Assembly (NCBI GenBank): GCA_029067085.1 | Contig: JAIEFE010000015.1 | Location: 429,633 to 493,632, forward strand | Origin: Lachnospiraceae bacterium | GTDB lineage: Bacteria > Bacillota > Clostridia > Lachnospirales > Lachnospiraceae | Length of the DNA: 64,000 nt | Direction: 5' to 3' | Notes under the pieces: generated by a model | Seen by the model: only the letters and a program-made list of their open reading frames with translations | Told to the model about the DNA's origin: nothing | Database searches by the model: none | Translations under genes and position numbers: made by a program | Part shown: positions 1 to 9,490 of the stretch, piece after piece | How the letters are laid out: each line of letters begins with the position of its first letter | Position numbering within the stretch: the first letter of the stretch is position 1

Positions 1-575
1 ATCATCGGGATCAGGATTCTGTTCACCACGAAGCCGGGAGCTTCCTTCACCTGTACAGGTGTCTTACCGATCTCTTCAGCGATCTTGGTGATCTTGTCCA
101 CCATATCCTGAGGGGTGTTCTCGCCTCTGATCACCTCTACCAGTTTCATTCTGTCAGCCGGGTTAAAGAAGTGCATACCGATCATCGGTCTGTCCAGACC
201 CTCGCCGATCTTGGTGATGGAAAGGGAAGATGTATTGGATGCAAACATGCAGTCCTTCTTCACGATACCCATCAGCTCTTTGAAGATCGCCTGCTTAATA
301 TCCATCTTCTCAAGCGCCACTTCCACGATCAGATCACAGTCTGTGCAGATGCCGTTAAGACCGGTGGTGATCTTACCCATGACCTCGTCAGCCTTCTCCT
401 GGGTGATCTTCTCCTTGCTTACCAGAAAGTTCATGTTTTTCTGAATTTTTGCCTTTCCGCCCTCGGCATACTCTTCCTTGATGTCACAGAGGCATACCTC
501 ATAACCGTCTGTCATGGCAAATGCCTGTGCAATACCGGAACCCATGGTTCCTGCACCGATAATACCTACTTTCAT
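1..575 (-). CDS. hbd: 3-hydroxybutyryl-CoA dehydrogenase, 3' end cut off by window edge
   Basis: NAD-dependent enzyme that converts acetoacetyl-CoA to 3-hydroxybutyryl-CoA in the butyrate pathway. The visible 191 codons begin MKVGIIGAGTMGSG, a Rossmann GxGxxG dinucleotide fold. They continue with the SNTSSLSIT segment and the HFFNPADRMKLVEV motif, which holds the catalytic His of this family, and with GFVVNR. The start follows a GGAGG site. It lies 23 bp downstream of crt on the same strand, so thl-crt-hbd is probably one transcript that goes on beyond the left edge, in relatives usually to bcd-etfBA. The C-terminal domain is missing only because the window ends. Confidence 0.93.
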   Translation of the reverse strand, partial: MKVGIIGAGTMGSGIAQAFAMTDGYEVCLCDIKEEYAEGGKAKIQKNMNFLVSKEKITQEKADEVMGKITTGLNGICTDCDLIVEVALEKMDIKQAIFKELMGIVKKDCMFASNTSSLSITKIGEGLDRPMIGMHFFNPADRMKLVEVIRGENTPQDMVDKITKIAEEIGKTPVQVKEAPGFVVNRILIPM

Positions 576-598
576 TGTAATTCCTCCTTACCTGCTTT

Positions 599-1384
599 TT
601 ATTTGTTTTGGAACGGCTCCTTCACCTTCTCCTTGTTCTTGTCAAGGAAGAAAGCCATGCCGTATTTCTGATCCTCTGTCTCGAAACAGTCACCGAAGAG
701 CTTCTCCTCGATCACGATCGCTTCGTCCATGCCGACCTCAAGGCCGTCATTGATCGCCTTCTTGCAGTTGCGCACAGCGATAGGTGCATTCTTGGCGATG
801 CCTGCTGCCATCTTCTCAGCCGCTGCCATCAGCTCTTCCTGCGGATATACCGCATTTACAAGACCGATTCTCAAAGCCTCATCTGCTTTGATATTTCTGG
901 CGGTGTAGATCATCTGTTTTGCCATGCCGGGTCCTACGATTCTGGCAAGTCTCTGGGTGCCGCCGAAGCCGGGGGTAATGCCCAGACCCACCTCAGGCTG
1001 TCCGAACACTGCATTGTCGGAACAGATTCTGATATCACAGCTCATGGAGATCTCACAACCGCCGCCCAGAGCAAAACCGTTCACTGCCGCGATCACCGGG
1101 ATCGGGAATGTCTCCAGCTTGCGGAATACATCGTTGCCCTTCTTGCCGAAGGCCTCACCCTCCGCTTTGGTCAGGGTGCTCATCTCACCGATATCCGCGC
1201 CTGCCACGAAGGATTTCTCGCCCGCGCCTGTCAGGATCAGACATCTCACCTCATTCAGATCCACGCCGTCAAGGGTCGCATTCAGCTCATCCAATACAGT
1301 GGAGTTCAAAGCGTTGAGCGCCTTCTCGCGGTTGATCGTGATGATGCCGACCTGTCCCTTTACTTCATATAATACAAATTCCAT
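599..1384 (-). CDS. crt: Crotonase (3-hydroxybutyryl-CoA dehydratase)
   Basis: Enoyl-CoA hydratase family enzyme that dehydrates 3-hydroxybutyryl-CoA to crotonyl-CoA. It is 261 aa, the normal family length. Family features are the oxyanion-hole segment AGADIGEM, the second motif ALGGGCEISMSCDIRI and the substrate-pocket stretch EVGLGITPGFGGTQRLAR, with both catalytic Glu positions present. It sits between thl (24 bp upstream) and hbd (23 bp downstream) on the same strand, which supports the butyrate role over general beta-oxidation. The start is preceded by an AGGAGAC-like site. Confidence 0.93.
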   Translation of the reverse strand: MEFVLYEVKGQVGIITINREKALNALNSTVLDELNATLDGVDLNEVRCLILTGAGEKSFVAGADIGEMSTLTKAEGEAFGKKGNDVFRKLETFPIPVIAAVNGFALGGGCEISMSCDIRICSDNAVFGQPEVGLGITPGFGGTQRLARIVGPGMAKQMIYTARNIKADEALRIGLVNAVYPQEELMAAAEKMAAGIAKNAPIAVRNCKKAINDGLEVGMDEAIVIEEKLFGDCFETEDQKYGMAFFLDKNKEKVKEPFQNK

Positions 1385-1408
1385 GATAGTCTCCTTTTTC
1401 TAAAAATA

Positions 1409-2590
1409 TTAGTCTCTCTCGACAATGGTTGCGCAACCCATACCGCCGCCGATACACAGCGTCGCCAGGCCCTTCTTCGCGTCCTTTGCCTCCATCTCGT
1501 GAAGCAGGGTCACCAGAATACGGCATCCGGAAGCGCCCACAGGATGTCCAAGAGCGATAGCGCCGCCGTTCGGGTTAAGCTGCTTATCCACATCGATGCC
1601 AAGCTCCTTACCCACTGCCACAGACTGTGCTGCAAAAGCCTCGTTTGCCTCGATGATGTCGAAGTCCTCGATCTTGTAGCCGGCCTTCGCCATAACCTTC
1701 TTCGTAGCGGGAACAGGACCGATACCCATAACCTCAGGCCTGCAGCCTGCAAGCGCGCCTGCAACGAAGGTTGCCATCGGCTTAACGCCCAGTTCCTGCG
1801 CCTTCTCCTCGCTCATCACGACGATCGCAGCTGCACCGTCGTTGATGCCGGAAGCGTTACCTGCGGTCACGAAACCATCGGGATTGATGGTACGCAGCTT
1901 CTGCAGTCCCTCAATGGTAGATCCCGGTCTCGGACCCTCATCCACCTTAAACTCAACCATCTCTTTTTTCTTCTTCACCATGACGGGCACGATCTCTTTG
2001 TCGAAAGCGCCGCTCTTCTGAGCAGCTTCTGCCTTTAACTGGCTCTTTAATGCAAACTCGTCCAGTTCTTCGCGGGTAAGTCCCCACTCTCTGCAGATAT
2101 TGTCCGCAGTCATGATCATATGATAATTGTTGAAGGCATCCCAGAGAGCATCATTCACCATGGTATCCACCAAAGTACCGTTGTTCATTCTGTAACCGTA
2201 ACGGCCCTGCATCACAGCATAGGGAGCCATGGACATATTCTCCATACCGCCCGCTACTACGATATCGGCGTCGCCTGCCTGAATCATCTGCGCCGCCATG
2301 TTCACGCAGTTAAGACCGGAGCCGCAGACCACGTTGATGGTGACTGCCGGAACCTCATTGGGGATTCCCGCATGGATGGATGCCTGACGAGCTACGTTCT
2401 GTCCCAGTCCTGCCTGGATAACGCATCCCATATACACCTGATCGACCTGCTCAGGCTTCACGCCCGCTCTGTTAAGAGCCTCCTTGATCACTGTCGCGCC
2501 AAGCTGTGCTGCAGGCGTAGTGCTCAGTCCTCCTCCCATCGTGCCGATCGCGGTACGGCAGGCGCCTGCCAAAACTACTTTTTTTGCCAT
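1409..2590 (-). CDS. thl: Acetyl-CoA C-acetyltransferase (thiolase)
   Basis: Condenses two acetyl-CoA to acetoacetyl-CoA, the entry step of butyrate synthesis. With the chosen start it is 393 aa, typical for biosynthetic thiolase II. The nucleophile Cys is in NVVCGSGLN, the His motif is [17 protein letters not shown] and the second catalytic Cys is in CIGGGMGC. An in-frame extension of 16 codons upstream exists, but MAKKVVLAG fits the family and has GGAGGAG seven bases before it. First gene of the thl-crt-hbd run. I found no convincing promoter in the 64-bp gap to the M23 gene. Confidence 0.93.
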   Translation of the reverse strand: MAKKVVLAGACRTAIGTMGGGLSTTPAAQLGATVIKEALNRAGVKPEQVDQVYMGCVIQAGLGQNVARQASIHAGIPNEVPAVTINVVCGSGLNCVNMAAQMIQAGDADIVVAGGMENMSMAPYAVMQGRYGYRMNNGTLVDTMVNDALWDAFNNYHMIMTADNICREWGLTREELDEFALKSQLKAEAAQKSGAFDKEIVPVMVKKKKEMVEFKVDEGPRPGSTIEGLQKLRTINPDGFVTAGNASGINDGAAAIVVMSEEKAQELGVKPMATFVAGALAGCRPEVMGIGPVPATKKVMAKAGYKIEDFDIIEANEAFAAQSVAVGKELGIDVDKQLNPNGGAIALGHPVGASGCRILVTLLHEMEAKDAKKGLATLCIGGGMGCATIVERD

Positions 2591-2654
2591 CTTTTTCTCC
2601 TCCATCTTTATGTTTTTTGTTGAAAGCCTTTTTAGCAAGGCTTGTGACCGATTG

Positions 2655-3791
2655 CTATTTCCTGTTATTGTCCATCGTTTTCATTGTATCATAGCGACTG
2701 CGGTTTTGCAATCCACTTTCCACCGCCGGATCCAGCATTTCGGTGGTACGCCGCCATTCTCTGGTCTCCCCTACCTTCTCCACCTCGCTTCGGTTTTTGT
2801 AGAGAAACTTGGAAAGCTCGTAGCAGTCCACCCAGATCTCGTTGTTTCCCTCCTTCTGGGACTCGTCGAAGATCAGCTGCAGTCCCCAGTGCAGATGTAC
2901 GGTCTTGATGTTGTTCACATTCTCCTTCGTGCTGTAGCCGGTGTGCCCCATGTAGCCGATCACATCACCCGCCGTTACCACACTGCCCTCTTTCAGTCCC
3001 TCCGCGTAAGGATAATTCTGGCGCAGATGGGCGTAATAGTAGTAGCGTTTTCCGTCAAAACTGCGGATGCCGATGCGCCAGCCCCCGTACTGGTTCCAGC
3101 CGAGAGCTTCCACATATCCGGACTCCACCGCGATGATGGGTGTGCCGATCTGTCCCATCATATCATGCCCCAGATGGGGTCTCGCGTAACCGTAGCTTCT
3201 GGAGGAGCCAAAGTCGTCGTAATGGCTGTAATCAAACCCCTTTGCAATGGGGGAAAATGCCTTCAGACCATAATAATGCTTTCCATCCAGTGTAAATTCT
3301 CCCACCATGCCGCCGAGCACCGCCGTGTAAGCCTCCAGATAGTAGTTGTAGTATTTCATATCCTTCGTCAGCTTCTCCATGGCGGTCTCACCGTTTTTCA
3401 GCTTTTCCCCTGTCTCCCGGATCTTTCTTGCACTGTTTTTGTCAAAACTGCCGCCCGTCCTTGCACCCTCATAGGCAAGAAGCTCAATCCAGTGCAGCGG
3501 CGTCTCATCCCGATAGGTCTCCACATCCAGCTCGTAGGCCGCATTCAGCGCTTCGCAGGGCGCGTTAAACTCCACCCACTTGATATACCCGCCGTCAGCC
3601 GTCACCTCCACAGCCTGCTCCCGTCCCGTTTTCACGGCATCATAAAAACCCTGCCACGCACTCCCCTGCCAGTTCACGTTCAATTCCCTGACTGCGCAGA
3701 CGCAGACCAGGGCAAGGAATAAAAGAAGGGCTATCCTGACAGTCATTCTTCCATTTTTCCACCCACTGTTTCGTCTCCTGTCTTTTAGCAT
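2655..3791 (-). CDS. M23-family metallopeptidase, membrane anchored
   Basis: Probable zinc endopeptidase acting on peptidoglycan outside the membrane. 378 aa. A basic N-terminus is followed by a hydrophobic helix (about residues 17-37, [18 protein letters not shown]), read as a signal anchor. The middle 150 residues are not recognised. The LytM/M23 domain covers about residues 205-315, with the metal ligands in [10 protein letters not shown] and the closing HLHWG motif, and a GHTGYS glycine turn between them. Both motifs are intact, so it should be active. No other sporulation gene is next to it, so I do not assign a SpoIIQ-type role. Confidence 0.8.
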   Translation of the reverse strand: MLKDRRRNSGWKNGRMTVRIALLLFLALVCVCAVRELNVNWQGSAWQGFYDAVKTGREQAVEVTADGGYIKWVEFNAPCEALNAAYELDVETYRDETPLHWIELLAYEGARTGGSFDKNSARKIRETGEKLKNGETAMEKLTKDMKYYNYYLEAYTAVLGGMVGEFTLDGKHYYGLKAFSPIAKGFDYSHYDDFGSSRSYGYARPHLGHDMMGQIGTPIIAVESGYVEALGWNQYGGWRIGIRSFDGKRYYYYAHLRQNYPYAEGLKEGSVVTAGDVIGYMGHTGYSTKENVNNIKTVHLHWGLQLIFDESQKEGNNEIWVDCYELSKFLYKNRSEVEKVGETREWRRTTEMLDPAVESGLQNRSRYDTMKTMDNNRK

Positions 3792-3892
3792 ACTCCGCTC
3801 CTGCCGGCCCTTTTATCGTAACTAAATATATGTGCCTTGGCGAAACGTTATGTCAATGTCTAAAGTATAAAAACCGAGGATGAAATTTCCCG

Positions 3893-3933
3893 AAAAAAAA
3901 TATAAGCGGCAGAAGAATGTTCTCCTGCCGCTT
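3893..3933 (-). terminator. Intrinsic terminator after hpf
   Basis: A GC-rich hairpin with 9-bp arms (AAGCGGCAG / CTGCCGCTT) lies 22 bp past the hpf stop. Read on the minus strand it is followed by TATA and eight T residues, a classical rho-independent terminator. Confidence 0.88.
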
Positions 3934-3954
3934 TCTCATCTTTCCTTCCCTACC

Positions 3955-4482
3955 TTACATCTCCGGCTCGATCAGCCCGTAGGTATTTCCCTTTCTCTTA
4001 TAGACCACATTCACCTGATCCGTTTCCGCATTGCAGAAGACGAAGAAATTATGTCCCAGAAGCTCCATCTGCACACAGGCATCCTCAGGATACATGGGTT
4101 TGATGTCAAATTTCTTTGTGCGGATGATCTTTACCTCCTCCTCGTCCATGAAATCTTTTTCAATGAACTCCTGACGGAAGTAATCGGTTCCCTGCTTCTT
4201 GTCCACCAGCTTATTTTTATACTTTTTAAGCTGTCTTTCGATAATCTCCTCAACCAGATCAATGGACACATACATATCGCTGCTGACCTGCTCGGAACGG
4301 ATGATATTTCCTTTCACAGGGATCGTCACCTCGATCTTCTGACGCTCCTTCTCCACACTGAGCGTGACATGCACCTCCGTCTCCTCGGTAAAAAACTTTT
4401 CCAGTTTACCGATCTTATCCTCCACTGCAGCCCGCAGTCCCGGTGTCACTTCAATATTTTTGCCAATAATGATAAACTTCAT
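3955..4482 (-). CDS. hpf: Ribosome hibernation promoting factor, long form
   Basis: Binds the 30S decoding region and dimerises 70S ribosomes to 100S in resting cells. 175 aa, so it is the long Firmicute form. The N-terminal domain (about 1-100, starting MKFIIIGKNIEVTPG) has the basic ribosome-binding face. A linker leads to the dimerising C-terminal domain (about 118-175, RTKKFDIKPMYPEDACVQM...). The reading frame is open far upstream but that part is unlike the family. The chosen ATG has AAAGGGATG nine bases before it; an ATG three codons earlier is possible. It is flanked by terminators on both sides, so it is monocistronic. Confidence 0.92.
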   Translation of the reverse strand: MKFIIIGKNIEVTPGLRAAVEDKIGKLEKFFTEETEVHVTLSVEKERQKIEVTIPVKGNIIRSEQVSSDMYVSIDLVEEIIERQLKKYKNKLVDKKQGTDYFRQEFIEKDFMDEEEVKIIRTKKFDIKPMYPEDACVQMELLGHNFFVFCNAETDQVNVVYKRKGNTYGLIEPEM

Positions 4483-4555
4483 TGCACTCATCCCTTTCAT
4501 TGGATATGACTTGTCTGTATTATAGCATATCCGACTTCTCCATTGCAAGAAAATA

Positions 4556-4587
4556 TAAAAAGAGGCAGCCCGCCGGGAGCCGCCTCC
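4556..4587 (-). terminator. Intrinsic terminator after the NlpC/P60 gene
   Basis: Hairpin with GAGGCGGC / GCTGCCTC arms and a GC-rich apex, followed on the minus strand by TTTTTATATT. It ends the cell-wall hydrolase transcript 17 bp past its stop and separates it from hpf. Confidence 0.85.
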
Positions 4588-4603
4588 TGTCTGATTTTTG
4601 TTT

Positions 4604-5926
4604 TTAAAGAATTCTCCTGATAGAGAGAATGGAACGATAGGTCGCACTGGACACAATGATACCGGTTCTGGATGTGGATGCGTGTACGATCTGACCGTTA
4701 CCCGCATAGATGCCCACATGTCCGGAATAGCAGATGATATCGCCGGGCTGCGCGTTCTCCAAACCATTCACCGACGCGCCTACATTTCTGTCAGCCGCTG
4801 ACGAGTGAGGCAGGCTCACACCGAAATTCTTGTAGACACTCATAACAAATCCGGAGCAGTCCGCACCGTTTGTCAGGCTGGTGCCGCCATATACATAGGG
4901 ATTGCCTACAAACTGTTTCGCAAACTGTACCACATCGGCGCCTGTGCTGCCTGTAGGATTCGCATAGGTCTTGCCGCCATCCTCGGTCTTTGCACCGGAA
5001 GCCGCATTCTCCGCCGTTTTCTTCTTTGCCGCTTCTTTTGCCGCCCTTCTTGCTTCCTCTTCCTTTGCAAGTCTCGCTTTCTCTTCGGCGATGGACTCCG
5101 CCTTTACAAACTCTGTGGAAAGTGTGACATAATCCAGAGAAACGTAGCCGTCACCTTCCTCGATATTAACCTTCACCCAGCCTTCCAGTTCTTCGGTGAC
5201 GATCAGTTCATCATCGATCGGCACCAGACCCAGAACAGTTTCATCCAGTCCGGGCTGCTCCCGCACCTTCAGAGTCGTCGTTGTGACGGTGGCAATACGG
5301 GTTCCTACTTCCTTTGCGTAATCTACGGCATCTTCACCCGTAACACAGAACTCACCCTTGACATAGCCTTCCACGGAGCCGGAACTGATCTTATACCAGC
5401 CGTCCTCCTCCTCGATAAAGCTTCCCACGGATTTATTGTAGAGCTTACCGACGATCTCTCCCTCCTCGCTGGGAATACTGCGCACGTTCACGTAATCGTT
5501 CACCTTGGCAATGACCAGATTCTTAAAGCTCTCTTCCTCCTCGGACAGGCCGCTTCCGGCTGCCTCTCTCAGATCCTTCGTATATCCTTCACTGACCACC
5601 ACTGTGTCCAGAATCTTCTTTTTCGGCGCTTTACTGATACCGTCGGATGCGCTGACAAGATCTGAAAATCCGCCAACCTGAACGCTGCCGACGCTGACGC
5701 CTTCCGCATCGGGCATCCCTGTCTGCTCCGCCGCTTCTTTATCAGACTCTTCTTTCAAATTCGATAAGGACGTCGATTTTTCTCCGTCCTGCAGTGAAAA
5801 CTCTATGCCGGCCGAGGGAAGTACGCTTCCCGCATTTCCCGTTGCCTGTGCCTCCAGCCCTGTCCCTGTAAATCCAATGATGGCTGCCAGTGTACATGCT
5901 GTCAATTTCAGTCTGTTTTTTCTCAT
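4604..5926 (-). CDS. Secreted SH3-NlpC/P60 cell-wall hydrolase
   Basis: Probable D-Glu/diamino-acid endopeptidase that cuts peptidoglycan stem peptides. 440 aa with the chosen start (MRKNRLKL), which has GAGGTG six to seven bases upstream. It has a signal peptide (about 1-28), a low-complexity region, two bacterial SH3 domains (about 155-215 and 220-280), a charged helical linker rich in Lys, Glu and Ala, and a C-terminal NlpC/P60 domain (about 335-440). The catalytic Cys is in ADCSGFV, the His in GHVGIY and the polar third residue in QIVHAST. A WalR-like box sits in its leader (see 5944-5960). Confidence 0.87.
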   Translation of the reverse strand: MRKNRLKLTACTLAAIIGFTGTGLEAQATGNAGSVLPSAGIEFSLQDGEKSTSLSNLKEESDKEAAEQTGMPDAEGVSVGSVQVGGFSDLVSASDGISKAPKKKILDTVVVSEGYTKDLREAAGSGLSEEEESFKNLVIAKVNDYVNVRSIPSEEGEIVGKLYNKSVGSFIEEEDGWYKISSGSVEGYVKGEFCVTGEDAVDYAKEVGTRIATVTTTTLKVREQPGLDETVLGLVPIDDELIVTEELEGWVKVNIEEGDGYVSLDYVTLSTEFVKAESIAEEKARLAKEEEARRAAKEAAKKKTAENAASGAKTEDGGKTYANPTGSTGADVVQFAKQFVGNPYVYGGTSLTNGADCSGFVMSVYKNFGVSLPHSSAADRNVGASVNGLENAQPGDIICYSGHVGIYAGNGQIVHASTSRTGIIVSSATYRSILSIRRIL

Positions 5927-5943
5927 CAAAAAACACCTCATTT

Positions 5944-5960
5944 GTTACAGAATTGTTACA
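5944..5960 (-). promoter_or_regulatory. WalR/YycF-type direct repeat
   Basis: On the minus strand this reads TGTAAC-AATTC-TGTAAC, a perfect match to the WalR consensus of two TGTWAH hexamers spaced by 5 bp. WalR controls cell-wall hydrolases in Firmicutes. The site lies just downstream of the -10 element at 5970-5975, where bound protein would be expected to repress. A weaker copy (TGTAAC-ATTTT-CGTAAT) lies at 6130-6146. Confidence 0.6.
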
Positions 5961-5969
5961 TCTGGCTAT

Positions 5970-5998
5970 AATATAGCATTGCAATTACGTTTTGTCAA
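5970..5998 (-). promoter_or_regulatory. Sigma-A promoter of the NlpC/P60 gene
   Basis: Minus-strand TTGACA (5993-5998), a 17-bp spacer and TATATT (5970-5975). It gives a leader of about 35 nt before the GAGGTG ribosome site. The rest of the 5999-6215 gap holds only AT-rich sequence and a palindrome overlapping the trxB stop. Confidence 0.82.
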
Positions 5999-6215
5999 CC
6001 ACATCATCTGCCATCATTACACATATTCCTGCGCAAGTTATTGTGCTTTTTCCACAAAAAGTCAAATTCTTCGTCATCGTATATTAAAAAAGTTATGTCA
6101 AGTCTTGTCTGTTTAGGGATAAAATGATTTGTAACATTTTCGTAATTATTATGTTAATCTCTGTCGCATCACGCGTTCTGCGCCCGCACTCTCTCATTGA
6201 TATCTCCCCTATCTA

Positions 6216-7124
6216 TCAGGAGAGATATCGTTCTGCGGAAGCCACCGCGCAGGCGCCGTCGGAGATCGCAGTCACAATCTGACGAAGTGTCTTTGTGCGG
6301 ATATCTCCTGCCGCATAAATGCCGGGCACATTCGTGGCGCAGTCCTCTCCCGCGATCAGCCAGCCGTTCTCATCACAGGCAACCAGCTCTCTGTACGCCT
6401 CCGTATCAGGATGCATTCCCACAGCGATAAAAACTCCCTCCACCTGGATTTCCCTCTCCGTCTCCTCCTTTGTATTCCGAATCCTGATCTTCTCCACCAG
6501 ATCGCTTCCTTCGATTGCAAGGAGCGTACTGTCCCAGACTACCTCCACATTCTCACAGGCAAAAAGTTTTTCCTGCAGACTCTTTGCCGCCCGCAGACTG
6601 TCGCGTCTGTGAATCAGATAGACCCTGCGGCAGAATCTGGACAGATAGACCGCATCCTCGACTGCCACATCGCCGCCGCCGATCACCGCTACATCCCGCT
6701 TTTTGAAAAAAGCGCCGTCACACGTGGCACAGTAAGATACGCCCTGCCCGCGGAACATTTCCTCCCCCGGCACACCCAGCTTCGCATGCTCTGCGCCGCC
6801 CGCAAGGATCAGCGTCCTCGCCTCGAATACGGTACCGTCAGTAAGCTCCACACTCTTTTTCTCTCCGTCGTCATTTATCTGCGCAACCTTTCCTGTCTGA
6901 AAAACCGCGCCCATCCCGTCAGCGTGCTGCCTGAACTTCTGAGCCAGATCAAAACCGTTTATGCTGGGCAATCCCAGGTAATTGTCCACCTCATAAGTGT
7001 TTACGACCTGGCCGCCTCCCATGGGAGTCTGTTCTATCACCAGAAGGTCAAGCCCTGCCCGTTTTCCGTAAACTGCCGCCGAGAGCCCCGCCGGGCCTGC
7101 GCCGATAATAATAAGATCGTACAT
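6216..7124 (-). CDS. trxB: Thioredoxin-disulfide reductase
   Basis: FAD and NAD(P)H flavoenzyme that reduces thioredoxin. 302 aa, the usual low-molecular-weight form. Features are the FAD-binding GAGPAGLSAAVYG at the N-terminus, the redox-active CATC in SYCATCDGAFF near residue 133, the pyridine-nucleotide GGGDVAVEDA loop and the C-terminal GIYAAGDI FAD motif. The start has AAAGGAG seven bases upstream. It is divergent from the SDR gene at 7233. No thioredoxin gene is adjacent. Confidence 0.94.
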   Translation of the reverse strand: MYDLIIIGAGPAGLSAAVYGKRAGLDLLVIEQTPMGGGQVVNTYEVDNYLGLPSINGFDLAQKFRQHADGMGAVFQTGKVAQINDDGEKKSVELTDGTVFEARTLILAGGAEHAKLGVPGEEMFRGQGVSYCATCDGAFFKKRDVAVIGGGDVAVEDAVYLSRFCRRVYLIHRRDSLRAAKSLQEKLFACENVEVVWDSTLLAIEGSDLVEKIRIRNTKEETEREIQVEGVFIAVGMHPDTEAYRELVACDENGWLIAGEDCATNVPGIYAAGDIRTKTLRQIVTAISDGACAVASAERYLS

Positions 7125-7232
7125 ATACTTCTCCTTTCCGCGGATGACTTTCCCCGCTGCCTGTAGTATAATGTAGTATAATCTTTTCAGATATAAAGAT
7201 ACTTACATAATCAGAAAAAGGAAGCAAACACC

Positions 7233-7976
7233 ATGGCAGACTCCCAATATCCAAACACGATCAGAACCGCCCTCGTTACCGGTGCCTCCCGGGGCATCGG
7301 CCGCGCCATTGCGGAAGCCCTTGCCGGGGAGGGATATCACCTCTACCTAACCTGCCGGCATTCCGAAGCAGAACTGACACAGCTGTCACATCATTTGTCA
7401 GAAACCTTTCCTATTCAATGTATCCCCATTTTAGCAGATATGGGTAACCCACAGGACGTGGAGATGGTTTTTTCTCAAATCGGAGAATTGACTCTTTTAG
7501 TCAACAATGCTGGCATCTCCCATGTGGGACTCCTGCACGAGATGAGCACAGAACAGTGGCAATCGCTCATGAACGTTAATCTGAACGCCCTGTTCTACAC
7601 CTGCCGTCTTGCCATTCCTCTGATGTTAAAACGACATTCCGGAAAAATCCTGAACATTTCCTCTGTCTGGGGGAATGTGGGAGCCTCCATGGAAGTGGCC
7701 TACTCCGCCTCCAAAGGCGGGGTGAACGCCTTTACCAAAGCCCTCGCCAAGGAGCTTGCCCCAAGCGGCATTCAGGTCAACGCCATCGCCTGTGGCCTGA
7801 TCGACACGGACATGAACCGTGGTTTCTCCCGAGAGGATCTGGAGCAGCTGCGATCGGAAATTCCAGCTGACCGAATCGGTCAATCAGCGGAAGTCGCCCG
7901 ACTTACCCTCTCCCTTTTACAGGCCCCCGACTATCTTACCGGACAGATCATCACAATGGACGGCGGCTGGACATAA
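7233..7976 (+). CDS. fabG: SDR oxidoreductase, FabG-like 3-oxoacyl-ACP reductase
   Basis: NADPH-dependent short-chain dehydrogenase, most like 3-oxoacyl-ACP reductase. 247 aa. It shows the cofactor motif TGASRGIGRAIAEAL, NNAGISHVG, the catalytic Ser in LNISSVWG, YSASK with catalytic Tyr and Lys, and the C-terminal GQIITMDGGW. No other fatty-acid gene is next to it, so the natural substrate is inferred from family resemblance. AAGGAAG precedes the ATG by 8 bases. It converges on the MATE gene with only 37 bp between them and no clear terminator. Confidence 0.8.
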   Translation: MADSQYPNTIRTALVTGASRGIGRAIAEALAGEGYHLYLTCRHSEAELTQLSHHLSETFPIQCIPILADMGNPQDVEMVFSQIGELTLLVNNAGISHVGLLHEMSTEQWQSLMNVNLNALFYTCRLAIPLMLKRHSGKILNISSVWGNVGASMEVAYSASKGGVNAFTKALAKELAPSGIQVNAIACGLIDTDMNRGFSREDLEQLRSEIPADRIGQSAEVARLTLSLLQAPDYLTGQIITMDGGWT

Positions 7977-8013
7977 TATCGAGCGGCTTTTCATCTTCTC
8001 CGATAAATAGCGA

Positions 8014-9393
8014 CTAAACTTCTTTTTCATCATTGACTACTTTAGTCATTTTCGTTTCCATTTTCCTGGTCACTATAAAATAACTGGTCACCAGCACGAT
8101 ATCCGCGCCCAGCCAGGCAGCAGTCTCTGCAAAGAAGATTCCTTTCTCACCCAACAGCATGGGCAGAAGGATCACCGAAAGAGTACGCATCACAAATTCC
8201 GCCACGCCGGACACCATGGGGAGCACTGTGTTACCCATTCCCTGTATAGCAGAACGGGTCACATGGATCACATAGAGAACGGGCAAGGAGACACTCATAA
8301 CAGCCAGATAAAAGTAAGCGATGCGCATAGTCTGCTCTACCACCTGGGGCGTCCCGGAAATAAAAAGACTTAAGATCATTTTCCCAAAAACAAGCATACA
8401 GACTGCGATCACAACAGAAGTCGCCATAGCGATCCCGAAAGCTGCGCGCATACCGCTGCGAATCCGGTCAAATCTGCCTGCTCCCATATTCTGTCCTACA
8501 TACGTCACCATAGCATAGCCGTAGGAAATTCCGGCAATTTCCAGGACACCATACAGTTTATTGGTCGCTGTGAATCCTGCGATAAAGAGGACTCCATAAC
8601 TGTTTACCACAAACTGTACGATCATACCGCCCACCGCAATAATGGCATTCTGAAAAGCCATTGGTAATCCCAAGAAAAAAAGTTTCGCCTTCAGCTCGTC
8701 GCGCAGGCGAAAATCCTCCTTCGCAAGTTTCAGAATCAAAAGTTTTTTAATATAGTAGAAACAGAACCCACTTGAAACTGCCTGTGCAATCAATGTGGCT
8801 GCTGCCGCGCCCGCGATTCCCCAATGAAATTCCAGCACAAAAAGGCAATCCAGGCCAATATTGGTCAATGACGCTACAACCATCGCATTCAGGGGTGTTC
8901 TGCTGTCCCCCAGAGATCGTAAAATACAAGCCAAAAGGTTATAGAGCATGACGATGGGGACGCCTGCGAACATGATCCGCAGATAGAGTAATGTAGACTC
9001 TATGATATCCGAAGGTGTCTGCAGAAGTATGAGCACGGGTCTGATCGCCAACTGCCCTACAGCCGTCAAAAAAATTGCCGAAAGCATGGAAAGAACAGCT
9101 GCATTTCCTACACTTTCCTTTAACTGTTCAATTCTGCCGGCACCATATTCCTGCGCCATACGAATGCCAAATCCTTGTGTCAATCCCTGAATGATGCCCA
9201 GCATCAGCCAGTTGAGCCAGTCTGAGGCCCCCAGCGCCGCCAGCGCAGTGACACCCAGTACCTTTCCTACTACCATGGTGTCCACCACAGTATACAGCTG
9301 TTGAAAAATATTGCCTGCCATCAGAGAAAGTGAAAAGGTAAGCAATAATTTAACCGGTTTTCCCGCAGTCATATTTTTTACATAGGTCGCCAT
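8014..9393 (-). CDS. MATE family multidrug/Na+ antiporter
   Basis: Twelve-helix exporter of the MATE (DinF/NorM) superfamily, 459 aa, the usual length. The N-terminal half starts with VKLLLTFSLSLMAGNIFQQLYTVVDTMVVGKVLG, the typical first two helices of the clostridial group, and the second half repeats that fold (LKAKLFFLGLPMAFQNAI). The start at ATG 9393 is preferred over an in-frame TTG two codons upstream; AGAGGA lies nine bases before it. The substrate cannot be read from sequence. It stands alone downstream of the two tRNA genes, separated by a terminator. Confidence 0.87.
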   Translation of the reverse strand: MATYVKNMTAGKPVKLLLTFSLSLMAGNIFQQLYTVVDTMVVGKVLGVTALAALGASDWLNWLMLGIIQGLTQGFGIRMAQEYGAGRIEQLKESVGNAAVLSMLSAIFLTAVGQLAIRPVLILLQTPSDIIESTLLYLRIMFAGVPIVMLYNLLACILRSLGDSRTPLNAMVVASLTNIGLDCLFVLEFHWGIAGAAAATLIAQAVSSGFCFYYIKKLLILKLAKEDFRLRDELKAKLFFLGLPMAFQNAIIAVGGMIVQFVVNSYGVLFIAGFTATNKLYGVLEIAGISYGYAMVTYVGQNMGAGRFDRIRSGMRAAFGIAMATSVVIAVCMLVFGKMILSLFISGTPQVVEQTMRIAYFYLAVMSVSLPVLYVIHVTRSAIQGMGNTVLPMVSGVAEFVMRTLSVILLPMLLGEKGIFFAETAAWLGADIVLVTSYFIVTRKMETKMTKVVNDEKEV

Positions 9394-9451
9394 CGTCAAT
9401 TATCCTCTCCGATGAGAAGTTTCTCCAAAACCGTGTTATCTTCCTATACTC

Positions 9452-9481
9452 AAAAAGAAGCCGGAATACCCGGCTTCTTTT
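9452..9481 (-). terminator. Terminator of the tRNA operon
   Basis: Nine-bp hairpin AGAAGCCGG / CCGGCTTCT with a five-base loop, flanked by A5 on one side and T4 on the other, so it can act in both directions. It starts 10 bp past the tRNA-Val 3' end. Confidence 0.85.
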
Positions 9482-9490
9482 CTGATAGAG

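Noticed and set aside
2484-3722. 412-codon open frame on the plus strand
   Set aside because: It runs opposite thl and the M23 gene and its translation has no recognisable domain; a shadow frame.
4483-4767. N-terminal extension of HPF
   Set aside because: The open frame continues upstream, but its residues are unlike HPF, it crosses the NlpC/P60 terminator, and a good ribosome site precedes MKFIIIGK.
6199-6229. GATATCTC/GAGATATC palindrome at the trxB stop as a terminator
   Set aside because: No T-run follows on the minus strand and one arm is inside the coding sequence.
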